Positions 1-8,502 of a DNA stretch of 64,000 nt are shown piece after piece. How positions within the stretch are numbered: position 1 is the stretch's first letter; the number at the start of each line of letters is the position of its first letter. The stretch spans positions 1,249,589 to 1,313,588 of the forward strand of contig NZ_LMDS01000004.1 in assembly GCF_001425865.1 (NCBI RefSeq), written 5' to 3'. A program made the translations under genes and the position numbers. The notes under the pieces were generated by a model, which searched no databases, was not told where the DNA came from, and saw nothing but the letters and a program-made list of their open reading frames with translations. This stretch comes from Rhizobacter sp. Root404 (GTDB lineage: Bacteria > Pseudomonadota > Gammaproteobacteria > Burkholderiales > Burkholderiaceae_C).

Positions 1-314
1 ACTTCAATATCACCATTTCTAAGCTTCAATTTGAATTCGCCGGGTCCTTCTCGACGAGCCAGACAAGCGCCAAGTGCGATGGTGGCATGACCACAAAATG
101 GAATCTCTGTCGCCGGCGAGAAATAGCGTACGGCCCATGCGTTCTCAAGAGGGGCGGCAAACACAGTCTCCGAGTAGCCGAGGTGCTTTGCGATCTCCTG
201 CATCAGCTGATTTGATGGAAGCTCGCTTCCAACCAATACGCCGGCCGGATTTCCACCTCGAAGGCCGTCACAGAAGGCCGCAATGTGTTCCATCATTTCG
301 AAATTAGCGCTCAT
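1..314 (-). CDS. PhzF-family isomerase-like protein, 3' part outside window
   Basis: The N-terminal 104 residues of a PhzF/diaminopimelate-epimerase-fold protein are present; the rest lies beyond the left edge. Visible family marks are GNPAGV at residues 21-26, the SET motif with the likely catalytic glutamate at residue 49, an RYFSPA stretch, and FCGHATIA. PhzF proteins isomerise a dihydroanthranilate in phenazine synthesis, but most relatives act on unknown small molecules, so no substrate is claimed. The start is the ATG at 314. A DadA-like oxidoreductase ends 90 bases upstream on the same strand, so the two may share a transcript. Confident on family, not on function. Confidence 0.85.
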   Translation of the reverse strand, partial: MSANFEMMEHIAAFCDGLRGGNPAGVLVGSELPSNQLMQEIAKHLGYSETVFAAPLENAWAVRYFSPATEIPFCGHATIALGACLARREGPGEFKLKLRNGDIE

Positions 315-403
315 ACGAAACCTTACTATGTGATCGGAAATACTGCAGTGATTTAAGTTGGTCGGCGATACGAGGTTGAGATTTCATTGATCGCAGGCGC
401 TTT

Positions 404-1657
404 TCATGCGGAGAACCGCTGCGGCGAAAAGGCCTCTGCCGGCACAAATGGAGTCGACCCGTCGATCAAGTCCGCTAGCAATCTCGCGCTTGCTGGTCCT
501 AGGGTGAAACCTTGATGCCCGTGGCCGCAGTTCACCCACAACCCACGGTGCGCTGGTGCCATTCCAATGACGGGCTTCATGTCGGCGCAGCAAGGACGGT
601 TCCCAACCCAAGGCTCGGACTCGACCGCAGTACCCAAGTACAGCATTGACCGGGCGCTCTTTTCCGCGCTTAAAAGTTGCCTTGGAGTCGAAGGCGCACC
701 CAACTTGGCAATCTCGGCACCAGTGGTAATGCGTAGTCCCTGTGCTACGGGCGCAATGACATAGCCGCGTTCCTCATCAAGCGTGGGTACATTTACCTTT
801 GCGCCTTGTTCAAAGTGGCGGTGATACCCGCGCTTCTCGAACAGCGGCCAAGAGTAGCCAAGCCGGCGCGTGAGTGGTCGCATTTCCGCTCCTAGTGCAA
901 GGACAACGTGTTCCGCTTGAAGAAATCCTTTGCTCGAGCGCACTTGCCAACCTAGCGGGATGGGGCGAAGGGTAGTTGCATCACCCAGGACCACTTGCCC
1001 ACCAAGCTGTTGATAGAGGGCCGCATATCTCGCGACCAAGGCGCCAGGATCCGTCACATTCCACGTGTCAAGCCAATGCACTGCGCCGGCCAGGTCAGAG
1101 GTAAAGGACGGCTCGGCTATCGCGAGTGCATGAGAGTCAAGTTCATTAAATCTGACGCCGTAAATCGTCGAGACGCGCCGCGCGGAGCGCCTCGCCTTAT
1201 CCAGGGCTCCCCCTGTGCGGTACACAACTCGCAGGCCGTCACGCCTTACCAAATCTCCCGCACTCGCCAACTCGATGAACCGTTGGTGCTCCCTTATGCA
1301 TGCTGCGATGAGCTTCTGATAGTCATGGCTAATCGCCAGGTGCCTCGCTGGCGCTGAGGCCTTCCAATACGCTAAGAGTTGGGGCGCAGCGGACAGAAGC
1401 CCCTGGAGGTGGTAATGAACATGGGGACCAGTATTTAGCGCAATTGTCAGGAGAGAGCGCCAATCTCGCGGCATCGAATAGGGCTCCACCGCTTCTCGCT
1501 GGATAAGCCCAGCGTTGCCGTAAGAGGCCTCCTGACCGGGTGCGCGCCGATCAAGTAGGGTCACCTCGTACCCGCGGAGTCGGAGCTCAAGGGCGGCGCA
1601 TGTGCCGACCATCCCTGCTCCCAGAACCAAAACTTCCTTAGCCATCGTCGCGATCAA
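404..1657 (-). CDS. FAD-dependent D-amino acid dehydrogenase-like oxidoreductase (DadA family)
   Basis: A 417-residue protein of the DAO/DadA family, which oxidises amino acids or other amines using FAD. The dinucleotide-binding motif GAGMVG is at residues 13-18, followed by the acidic end of the second strand (LLDRR) and the SYGNAG segment typical of DadA. The C-terminal part has the G-H-G-H-x-G-F-T-L-G segment that closes the flavin site. Length matches DadA (about 410-430). Translation may begin at the first Met or at Met5, four codons later. It follows two thioesterase genes on the same strand with a gap of about 50 bases, so an operon is likely. The substrate is not known. Confidence 0.88.
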   Translation of the reverse strand: MIATMAKEVLVLGAGMVGTCAALELRLRGYEVTLLDRRAPGQEASYGNAGLIQREAVEPYSMPRDWRSLLTIALNTGPHVHYHLQGLLSAAPQLLAYWKASAPARHLAISHDYQKLIAACIREHQRFIELASAGDLVRRDGLRVVYRTGGALDKARRSARRVSTIYGVRFNELDSHALAIAEPSFTSDLAGAVHWLDTWNVTDPGALVARYAALYQQLGGQVVLGDATTLRPIPLGWQVRSSKGFLQAEHVVLALGAEMRPLTRRLGYSWPLFEKRGYHRHFEQGAKVNVPTLDEERGYVIAPVAQGLRITTGAEIAKLGAPSTPRQLLSAEKSARSMLYLGTAVESEPWVGNRPCCADMKPVIGMAPAHRGLWVNCGHGHQGFTLGPASARLLADLIDGSTPFVPAEAFSPQRFSA

Positions 1658-1708
1658 CAGACCCAGTCCGATGGTTCAATTGCCTGCACCCGGCATCGGG
1701 AGCGCATG

Positions 1709-2275
1709 TCATTGGGGCACGTCGTCGCGGTGGCGAATAGATGGGAACATCCGGAAACTCCCACTCGCGCGTGCAATGAGTCGCCCTCCGGCTACCACCC
1801 GGCAATCGGCAAAGGTTAAGGCTCCCCCCACCTTGAGAACTGTTGGTCGAAATTCCACTATCTCCCCTACCTGGGCGGCGTCTACGAAATCGATTGAGAG
1901 CGAGGCGGTGACCCCTGTAGTACTGTCCCCGTGCTTACGGCGCGCTAGTAGCAGCGACGTTAATCCCATCGCCATGTCCGCCATGGCACATACGAATCCA
2001 CCGTGTGCGAACCCCCGAGCGTTGCAATGTGCCGTGCGTATCGTCACGACAAGATCTATGCAGAATTCCGCGTGCCGCATTTCGACGGGTCCCCATGGCT
2101 CCGTCAGAGGCGTTCTCCAACTCAACCAGTCGTCTTGCGTTACCGGCAATCTGCACCGCCTTCCGCGTCTCGACACTGAAGTGGCTCTAACAACGGAGAC
2201 ACCGTCTGCGGGAGCGATACCGTGTGGTGCGGGCCCTCGTATTCCTGCAGGGTCATTTTCCATCCCCCCCGCCAT
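1709..2275 (-). CDS. PaaI-type hotdog-fold thioesterase (second of a tandem pair)
   Basis: A hotdog-fold protein with the PaaI signature around AHGGFVCAMADMAMG, in which HGG and the following aspartate form the thioester-binding site. PaaI enzymes hydrolyse acyl-CoA or aryl-CoA thioesters. At 188 residues it is longer than the usual 130-150 because of an N-terminal stretch of about 55 residues, so the true start may lie downstream of the ATG at 2275. The ORF overlaps the end of the preceding thioesterase gene by 23 bases, which suggests translational coupling. The two copies are only distantly alike. Confidence 0.8.
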   Translation of the reverse strand: MAGGMENDPAGIRGPAPHGIAPADGVSVVRATSVSRRGRRCRLPVTQDDWLSWRTPLTEPWGPVEMRHAEFCIDLVVTIRTAHCNARGFAHGGFVCAMADMAMGLTSLLLARRKHGDSTTGVTASLSIDFVDAAQVGEIVEFRPTVLKVGGALTFADCRVVAGGRLIARASGSFRMFPSIRHRDDVPQ

Positions 2276-2693
2276 TTGCCACTACGAGAAGAGTCTCACC
2301 GGTCGCGACCAGCGTTTCACGCTCATCCGAAAGTGCATAGAGTTCACAAGTAGTAAACACCTGCGTCTTGCCCGGCTTCACAACACGGGCACGTGCAGCG
2401 AAACGCTTCCCAACGGCCGGCCGCAGGCAATTCACGGAATAGTGAGACGCGAGCACTAGCCCGACCATAGTTACCGCGGCGAAGCCACAGGCGGTGTCGA
2501 TCAATGCTCCTAAAATTCCTGCGTGGAGGTAACCGGAGTACTGCCCAAGGTCGTCTCGCCACTGCAACTCCACGGTTGCTCGGCCCCGAGAGACTTCGGA
2601 GACTTCGAAACCGCACCAACGGTTGAACGCAGCCGAACCGTTGATATTCCGGACCAGTCGTTGTAGGTCCAAGTCAGACTGATTTTCAGCCAT
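2253..2693 (-). CDS. PaaI-type hotdog-fold thioesterase (first of a tandem pair)
   Basis: A 146-residue hotdog thioesterase of normal PaaI length. The signature LHAGILGALIDTACG carries the conserved HAG and Asp, and the RWCGFEVSEVSRGRATVEL segment is the usual first strand and helix region. The likely role is cleavage of a CoA thioester in a catabolic route. It is the first gene of a minus-strand run (two thioesterases, DadA-like oxidase, PhzF-like protein). The upstream region holds a perfect inverted repeat at 2814-2842 that could be its operator. The acyl group is unknown. Confidence 0.85.
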   Translation of the reverse strand: MAENQSDLDLQRLVRNINGSAAFNRWCGFEVSEVSRGRATVELQWRDDLGQYSGYLHAGILGALIDTACGFAAVTMVGLVLASHYSVNCLRPAVGKRFAARARVVKPGKTQVFTTCELYALSDERETLVATGETLLVVANGGGDGK

Positions 2694-2813
2694 AAGAAGG
2701 CCTCTTCAATACTGGAGCGGCGCCAGCATCCCCAAAAGGGTCCAAGGGCGCCCGCGCCATACGCAATTGGACAATGCCCCTCAGCATATCGTCCTGGCGC
2801 TCCGTAGCGACAC

Positions 2814-2842
2814 TTGTCGCATAGCAATACGCTATGCGACAA
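2814..2842. promoter_or_regulatory. Perfect 12-5-12 inverted repeat, probable operator
   Basis: The arms TTGTCGCATAGC and GCTATGCGACAA are exact reverse complements separated by AATAC. The site lies between divergent genes: 121 bases upstream of the thioesterase start at 2693 and 53 bases upstream of the secreted-protein start at 2896. No T-run follows, so it does not look like a terminator. The length and symmetry fit a dimeric repressor such as a GntR or TetR protein, but no such gene is adjacent. Confidence 0.6.
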
Positions 2843-2895
2843 CCAGCACTTTCATGGTGGGATTAACTGCTGGTAATCTCCTGTTGAGGACCGTC

Positions 2896-3441
2896 ATGCT
2901 CCCTAGGAATCAGATCGCGCCCTACCTCTTCGCGCTGGCTGTCACAGCGCTCGGAAGTTGTCCTTCGACGTCGACGGCGGCGGAACGAGAGCTTCGGTCA
3001 AACTATTTCGGTGACCCGTTTTTCAAGGTTGCCAACGGCTTTGCAGAGTGTCCTGAGCCGCTGGGCCCACGTGTCACGGAGCAGGAGATGAAAGCTCAAT
3101 CGCACCATCGAGCCGAACGAGGGACCACGTGTTTCCTTCGGGGGGAATGCGAAAAGCCGAATTCATACGCCTACGACGTCGAGATAGCGAAGGTGATCAA
3201 GACTCGGTGGAGTGACGATCCGAAGCGAGCTTTAATGACGATCTGGGTAACAGTTCAGGCACGTGTAGTCTACTTTGAGGGGTGCTCTAAAAAGGGAGAG
3301 GACGGCCCCGCTCTGGAGGCCTTCGCGAGGACGGTCGACGACGTACAACAATCCATAGCAACCGTTTTCAATCCCCGTGCAGGCGGGGACGCGCCTTACA
3401 AGACTCTTGCCCCATATGCTTACGTGGACCGGCCGCGATAG
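2896..3441 (+). CDS. Secreted hypothetical protein
   Basis: I do not recognise this 181-residue protein. From the ATG at 2896 it has a classical signal peptide (short basic start, hydrophobic core, cleavage after about STAA), so it should be periplasmic. The mature part has four cysteines (one near the middle in a C-P-E-P context, two in the CFLRGECE segment, one in EGCSKKGE), which suggests disulfides. The frame is open back to 2767, but that extension would run through the inverted repeat at 2814-2842 and place the signal peptide internally, so the downstream start is preferred. Confidence 0.6.
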   Translation: MLPRNQIAPYLFALAVTALGSCPSTSTAAERELRSNYFGDPFFKVANGFAECPEPLGPRVTEQEMKAQSHHRAERGTTCFLRGECEKPNSYAYDVEIAKVIKTRWSDDPKRALMTIWVTVQARVVYFEGCSKKGEDGPALEAFARTVDDVQQSIATVFNPRAGGDAPYKTLAPYAYVDRPR

Positions 3442-3615
3442 CGTTACTTGCCTCATGGCACTGGGGATTTCGGCACGCAAACCTTTAGGGTTCGGTCAAA
3501 AAACGGCCTATTTAGCTCAGCGCGTCTTGACGCTTACTCAATGGAATGTCCTGCTTGTGAGCGTAGAACTACGCAAATCTGAGCCACAGCTAGACGCGAT
3601 AGGAAGGACGCCTTC

Positions 3616-4179
3616 ATGAGGCAAGATCGAGTACTCACAATCAATGACTACTTCGATGGCCCCCGATTGGGTATCGCCGAAGTCGCAGGTATCCCGCACA
3701 TTTATGAAGCGGAATTCGATCACAGTTCGGAAGACTACGGCGACACATATTTCGTATCGCCGGTCGATGCGGATCTGCTGTCGCTCGTCTTAGAGGACTG
3801 GGAAATCTTTTCAAGATGGAATGCTGCTCGGTTACTCGGTGACGTCGACGTTGATACACATCCGGCCCTACCCAACGACCGGTTGCGCCACGAGGAAGTG
3901 CGGGTAGCTGTTGGCAATCGCCTGCGCACGGAACCTAGTAACAGACGCTATTTCAAAGCGAGGTTTCAACACGCCCAACGCATTGGCGATTGGATCGGTA
4001 CAACGGTGGCATGGTTGCCATTGCAAATGAGCGACAGCAAACTTCAAGCGGACGCACTCTTTGCGCGTTCAACTTGCAACCTCTCAATGACTCCGTCACT
4101 TCTTTTTGATGCTGACTCCCGTGACAACCAGCAAGACTCCAATCATCACAAGTGCAATCCCGGTGCCGGTCGCCCATGA
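3616..4179 (+). CDS. Hypothetical protein of 187 residues
   Basis: Not recognised. The first 125 or so residues look like a real acidic soluble protein, with LTINDYFDGPRLGIAEVAG at the start and a WEIFSRWNAA segment. The tail becomes low in structure and runs 84 bases into the 3' end of the convergent exporter gene, so the natural C-terminus may have been lost by a frameshift or deletion. No membrane segment or signal peptide is visible. The ATG at 3616 is the first in a long open frame. Confidence 0.5.
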   Translation: MRQDRVLTINDYFDGPRLGIAEVAGIPHIYEAEFDHSSEDYGDTYFVSPVDADLLSLVLEDWEIFSRWNAARLLGDVDVDTHPALPNDRLRHEEVRVAVGNRLRTEPSNRRYFKARFQHAQRIGDWIGTTVAWLPLQMSDSKLQADALFARSTCNLSMTPSLLFDADSRDNQQDSNHHKCNPGAGRP

Positions 4180-5067
4180 CGGCACTTCATGCAGCACCGG
4201 TACGCCAATCAAAGCGGCCAGCGCAGGCACCAAAGCTCCGAATATCGCGGCACGGGTAGCGCCTAAGCGTCGAGATGCCTCGGCGTAGAAGAACAAACCG
4301 AGGATGGCGACCCCGACACCCTGGGCGGCTGCCTGAAACAATACAGCTCCTATAGGTGCGCTGAAGATCCGAGGTTGAAGACAAAGTAGATAAATCGGGG
4401 CAAAGAGTACGCATGAACCAACGTTGACCACAGCCGTGGCTTGCCAAGAACTTAAACCCGACCGCCTCTGAGCGAGGGTGTAGCTAGCGAACAGCAACCC
4501 TGCAAACAGGAAGAGAAGATCGCCTCGCCATTCACCACCGTTTCGGTTGAACAAGAGTGACTCCCCACCGATAGCCACAACACCCGCCAAGACCACTCCC
4601 ATTCCCATCAACTGAGCCTTGGTGAAGCGTTCTCCGAACAGCCCTGCCGACAGCATTGCGACGAAGAGTGGCATTACCCCAATCATGAGCGTGGCGACAT
4701 GTGACGCGGGCGCAAAGCGCATCCCGGTGGAAGAAATGAACATGAAAGGCACGCCCGCCCCGGTCAGCATTACCAGCAGCTTCAGGGCTCCAATTCGCCA
4801 AAACACAGCGCGGTGGCGGATTAGAACCGGCCATAAGAGGAGCGAGGAGACGCCGAATCTCAGGAACGTAACGTCCGCGGGACCAAGGTTAGTGGTAACC
4901 GCAAACCGCGTAGCGACCGACCAACCGGCCCAGACGAGAGCGACCATGAATCCGCATAGGGCACCCAAGACAAGATTCGTAACGCCACCCTGGGCCGCTG
5001 GCGAGAGGGGGCTCACGTGAGCTGCGGTTACCGGGCGAGCGAGTTGATCAGCCGGTTCTGCTTGCAC
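4096..5067 (-). CDS. EamA-type (DMT superfamily) exporter
   Basis: A 323-residue integral membrane protein with about ten hydrophobic helices in two repeated EamA halves, the standard size and layout of this family. Members export amino acids or other small metabolites at the inner membrane. Typical landmarks are FLRFGVSSLLLWP in the first half and the GALVPALAALIG segment in the second. A soluble N-terminal stretch of about 30 residues precedes helix 1, so the true start may be further in. The gene is convergent with the hypothetical protein at 3616 and overlaps it by 84 bases. Confidence 0.85.
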   Translation of the reverse strand: MQAEPADQLARPVTAAHVSPLSPAAQGGVTNLVLGALCGFMVALVWAGWSVATRFAVTTNLGPADVTFLRFGVSSLLLWPVLIRHRAVFWRIGALKLLVMLTGAGVPFMFISSTGMRFAPASHVATLMIGVMPLFVAMLSAGLFGERFTKAQLMGMGVVLAGVVAIGGESLLFNRNGGEWRGDLLFLFAGLLFASYTLAQRRSGLSSWQATAVVNVGSCVLFAPIYLLCLQPRIFSAPIGAVLFQAAAQGVGVAILGLFFYAEASRRLGATRAAIFGALVPALAALIGVPVLHEVPSWATGTGIALVMIGVLLVVTGVSIKKK

Positions 5068-5267
5068 TTCGTATTCCCTTCGCCTTTGGCGTGCTGAGCG
5101 ACAGTAGGTGTCGCCGTCTATATGGGCCGAAAAGCGCCAAGTACGTAGAAGAATCCATGGCGCGTTTGATGCTTCGGGAAAGGCCAGGAGCAGGCAACGC
5201 TTGCTCGTCGGTGCGAGCTGAGAGCTGCCGTCTCCAGGGTATGCCCGAACCTGATTCGGCTATGTGC

Positions 5268-6452
5268 CTAATCGCTCGGTCGCCATCTTCGAACATCAGC
5301 ATCAGGCGGCATCACCGCCTTGCCATCGATGTACGAGTGGTTTGTCACCACGCCCAGGCCACCGCTGACCGACGTTGTGCCGACATAGGTTCCCATCGTG
5401 GATTGATGGTCAATCCGTCGGTAAATTACGGGCCCGAGTGGTGTATCCACCGGCAGTTCCGCGAATGCACCAACCAGCTTCTCGGTCTCAGTACTTCCCG
5501 CCCTTTTGATTGCTGCCGCGATCGACTTGATTGACGCGTATCCGATCACCGATCCGAGCCGCGGATGATCGTTCCATCGCCTCGTATACGCGCTCACGAA
5601 TTTTTTGTGGTCGGCAGTCTCTATGCTGTACCAAGGATATGCCGTCACTATCCATCCTTCTGGAGCGTCTTCTCGAAGGGGCTCGAGATACTCCGGCCAG
5701 CCCGACAATATTGATACCACGGAGCGGCCGTTGAAGAGGGCTCGCGTTTGCCCTTCCCGGACAAACTTAGCTAGATCAGGTCCGAACAAGACGTTGAAAA
5801 TGGCGTCCGGCTTTCTGTCTGAAATTGCTTGCACGGTTGGTCCGGCGTCGATGCGACCAAGTGCCGGCGACTGTTCCACAACGAATTGAACGTCAGGCTG
5901 CTCCGCTCGGAGCAGCCGCTTGAACGTCTCCGAAGCAGATTGACCATATTCGTAGTTCGGATAGACGATGGCCCAACGTTTCCTGCGGAGCTTTGCCGCC
6001 TCTCTAACGAGCATCGCGACCTGCATGTAGGTGGATGGAGCTAGTCGGAACGTGTAGCGATTCCCGTTCTGCCACGTTATCTTGTCAGTCAAAGGCTCTG
6101 ACGCAAGGAAGAGTACTTTCCTTTGCTTGGCGAAGTCAGCGACCGCCAGCCCCACGTGTGACAAGAAGGTACCGAAAAGCAGATCGACGCGTTCGCGGAC
6201 GACGAGATCTTCGGCCACTCGTACGGCGTCCCCTGGATTTCCCTGATCGTCCCGAGAGATGACCTCAACCGGGCGCCCCAGCAAACCACCTGCTACGTTG
6301 ACTTCCTCAAGCGCCAACTGCCAGCCCTTTCTATAGTGCTCTAGAAAAGAAGGCTGCGCTTTGTAGCTATTGAGCTCACCTATTTTGATGGGCTGTGCGT
6401 GTACGAGCCCGCTGACGATTAAGAACATCAAACCAATCAGTTTTCGCTTCAA
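5268..6452 (-). CDS. ABC transporter substrate-binding protein, Leu/Ile/Val-binding type
   Basis: A 394-residue periplasmic binding protein of the LivJ/Peripla_BP_6 type. Residues 1-19 form a signal peptide ending VHA, followed by the typical first strand IKIGELNSY. The A-G-G-L-L-G-R-P-V-E-V segment with a downstream DDQGNP is the usual N-lobe pattern. Ligands are amino acids, amides or aromatic acids; which one cannot be told here. No permease or ATPase gene lies nearby, so it either works with distant components or acts in sensing. Confidence 0.88.
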   Translation of the reverse strand: MKRKLIGLMFLIVSGLVHAQPIKIGELNSYKAQPSFLEHYRKGWQLALEEVNVAGGLLGRPVEVISRDDQGNPGDAVRVAEDLVVRERVDLLFGTFLSHVGLAVADFAKQRKVLFLASEPLTDKITWQNGNRYTFRLAPSTYMQVAMLVREAAKLRRKRWAIVYPNYEYGQSASETFKRLLRAEQPDVQFVVEQSPALGRIDAGPTVQAISDRKPDAIFNVLFGPDLAKFVREGQTRALFNGRSVVSILSGWPEYLEPLREDAPEGWIVTAYPWYSIETADHKKFVSAYTRRWNDHPRLGSVIGYASIKSIAAAIKRAGSTETEKLVGAFAELPVDTPLGPVIYRRIDHQSTMGTYVGTTSVSGGLGVVTNHSYIDGKAVMPPDADVRRWRPSD

Positions 6453-6544
6453 AGGACGCCCCGTTCATGCATCGCAATTTGAAAGGCTGCATAGCCACGG
6501 CCATAAAAACTTACACGAAAGCCGTAGCGCTAGCACGACCCCCG

Positions 6545-7324
6545 TCAAGGCCGACCAACAACCAGCACCAAAGCGCCGAGCAGTGTGGGCTGCCTGCGCA
6601 GATGGCCATGCTTCGCATCCCAGCTCCCATCCGACAGTGCGTCTCTGAGCCGCTTTGTCGCCTGCGCGGCGACAGTGGGATCGACGAGGCTCCAAGATGA
6701 GCAAGCCAAGCGCGCCCGAACGTCAAGAAGCATCTCTGGACGCCCGTAGTAAGCGTCGTTGAATCCGTCAGTGCAATTCAGTGGAATCGGAACCCGCTGC
6801 ACTGTGGCATCTCCACCCAATCCGGCAACCAATGTGTCGATCGCGGGAAATCGAGATATCTCGACATTGATGACTTCCGGCGCGTACTCCCATAGCCACC
6901 AATCTCGCAAAAGCGTTGGATCGCAGGTCAAAAGTGCCACGGGACCGCGAGTAACGCGACGAACCTCTTCAAGCCCTCGATGCACATCACCCCATTGATG
7001 CACCGTAAAGGTCCCCATGGCCGCGTCGAAGACTCCATCGTCAAATGGAAGGTTCTCGGCAGCTGCATCAATGGCGGGCACAAGATGCGCAGGTCGGCGC
7101 GCTCTCATCGTTGCAGAGGGCTCTACGGCCGTTACTATGCGGTCAAGCGGCTCATACGATCCAGTGCCCGCACCAATGTTGAGCACTGTTTGCGCGCCAC
7201 CCAAAGCCTTATGGACGGCGGCGGCGATTCGGCTGTCGGCCAACCGGTAGTCGTTGTACACGGTGCCGATAGGTTGATAGTCAACATCTCCAGCGCTCCC
7301 ATCGCTCGCACGTATCGGGTCCAT
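6545..7324 (-). CDS. Class I SAM-dependent methyltransferase
   Basis: A 259-residue protein with the Rossmann-type methyltransferase fold. Motif I is LNIGAGTGSYEP (GAGTGS at residues 51-56), the acidic residue of motif II follows in AVEPS, and the FDDGVFDAAMGTFTVHQW segment corresponds to motifs III-IV of the Methyltransf_11 group. It likely methylates a small molecule. The start lies 23 bases after the stop of the isocitrate-lyase-type gene, so the two form a probable operon. The substrate is unknown. Confidence 0.87.
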   Translation of the reverse strand: MDPIRASDGSAGDVDYQPIGTVYNDYRLADSRIAAAVHKALGGAQTVLNIGAGTGSYEPLDRIVTAVEPSATMRARRPAHLVPAIDAAAENLPFDDGVFDAAMGTFTVHQWGDVHRGLEEVRRVTRGPVALLTCDPTLLRDWWLWEYAPEVINVEISRFPAIDTLVAGLGGDATVQRVPIPLNCTDGFNDAYYGRPEMLLDVRARLACSSWSLVDPTVAAQATKRLRDALSDGSWDAKHGHLRRQPTLLGALVLVVGRP

Positions 7325-7347
7325 CTTTGAGCTCGGTCTCGCTGTGG

Positions 7348-8187
7348 CTAAAGGAACGTACCAAACAGTTCGTTTAATTCCTTGCCTGAGACCGCTGTCT
7401 TCGCATAATCGACCGTCCCATGCTCCATTAGCTCGGCCGCAGCGCGAGAGAATTCCCCAAGTGCCGCCCTAGCGAGCGACCCGCCGACGCTGAATCTCTT
7501 AACGCCCAGCCGATTGAGTTCTCGGGCCCCAAGCGTCATTCCAGACACACCCATGAGCACGTTCAGTGGACGATCAATCGACCGAACCACCTCCGCGATG
7601 TCTTCCCGGCTCGTGATTCCTGGCGCGAACAAGACATCGGCGCCCGCTTCCTGGTATGCCTGCAGCCGCTCGATGGTGTCCTTTAGACTCGGTCGGCCAA
7701 CAAAGTAATTTTCAGCCCTCGCTGTCAACAGAAACGGAAACGGCAAAGACCGAGCCGCCTCCGCCGCTGCCCGAATTCTTTCGGCCGCCAGCGATAGAGA
7801 ATAGAGAGGCGACTCATGGTTTCTTGTTAGGTCCTCGATGGAGCCGCCGACTGCGCCCGCTTCGGCGGCGAGTCGAATGGTCCGGGCAGCCTCTTCCGGT
7901 CGGTCGCCGAAGCCGTTCTCAAGGTCTGCACTCAACGGGAGTTCGGTCGCGTTCGCCAACTGGCGGATGTGCGCGAGAGCGAGCTCTTGCGTAATCGAAT
8001 TGTCAGGCCTTCCCAATGAAAACGCGTGACCTGCACTAGTTGTGGCTAGGGCCTTGAAGCCCAGTTTAGAGAGGAGTCGTGCGCTGCCTATGTCCCAGGG
8101 ATTCGGAATCACAAAGCCTTCGCGTCCGTCATGTAGCGCCCTAAACGCGAGCGCCTTCTCTGCTTGGGTCACCACCAGACCGTCCAT
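7348..8187 (-). CDS. Isocitrate lyase/PEP mutase superfamily protein
   Basis: A 279-residue TIM-barrel protein of the PEP mutase/isocitrate lyase group. It has the opening I-P-N-P-W-D-I-G-S-A-R pattern, the T-T-S-A-G substrate loop, the DLENGFG metal-binding segment and the second acidic site in SIED. The family cleaves or forms C-C or P-C bonds (oxaloacetate, methylisocitrate, carboxy-PEP). This short form is usually annotated only as an oxaloacetate-decarboxylase-like or PEP-mutase-like enzyme. It is followed closely by a methyltransferase gene. The exact reaction cannot be assigned. Confidence 0.87.
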   Translation of the reverse strand: MDGLVVTQAEKALAFRALHDGREGFVIPNPWDIGSARLLSKLGFKALATTSAGHAFSLGRPDNSITQELALAHIRQLANATELPLSADLENGFGDRPEEAARTIRLAAEAGAVGGSIEDLTRNHESPLYSLSLAAERIRAAAEAARSLPFPFLLTARAENYFVGRPSLKDTIERLQAYQEAGADVLFAPGITSREDIAEVVRSIDRPLNVLMGVSGMTLGARELNRLGVKRFSVGGSLARAALGEFSRAAAELMEHGTVDYAKTAVSGKELNELFGTFL

Positions 8188-8502
8188 TGTGAGTCCTTAT
8201 GAGTTCGGCGATTCCGCCTTCCGCGTTCGCGTGAGGTCACCCCAACGGCGGCGAATGATGTTGGCACTGGAGGCGTCACGACCACCCTCCTCTAGGCGCG
8301 TAGTAGATCCCGTGCATATGAATGCGGTCGTCTGGCCCGGATGGACCGATTACAGTCTTTACCGCGCACAGGTTCAATAGACTTTTGCGACAACTCGCAT
8401 GACCATCGCGAATGTCGCGCTCACCGCGGGTGCGGTCGTTTTGGGCAGGGCGCGCAATTGCTGAGTGCTGTCGTGGCTCTCACCACGAACGCAGTACAGG
8501 AT
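8188..8502. other. Gene-free stretch
   Basis: About 315 bases between the start of the PEP-mutase-type gene and the 3' end of the TrmB-like regulator. It should hold the promoter of the former. I see no convincing reading frame, repeat or terminator. Confidence 0.5.

Noticed and set aside
1602..2459. 285-codon plus-strand frame over the thioesterase genes
   Set aside because: The minus-strand genes have clear hotdog signatures, and the plus reading has none.
8400..8465. Short plus-strand frame starting M-T-I-A-N-V-A
   Set aside because: It stops after about 21 codons and has no similarity or ribosome-binding context.
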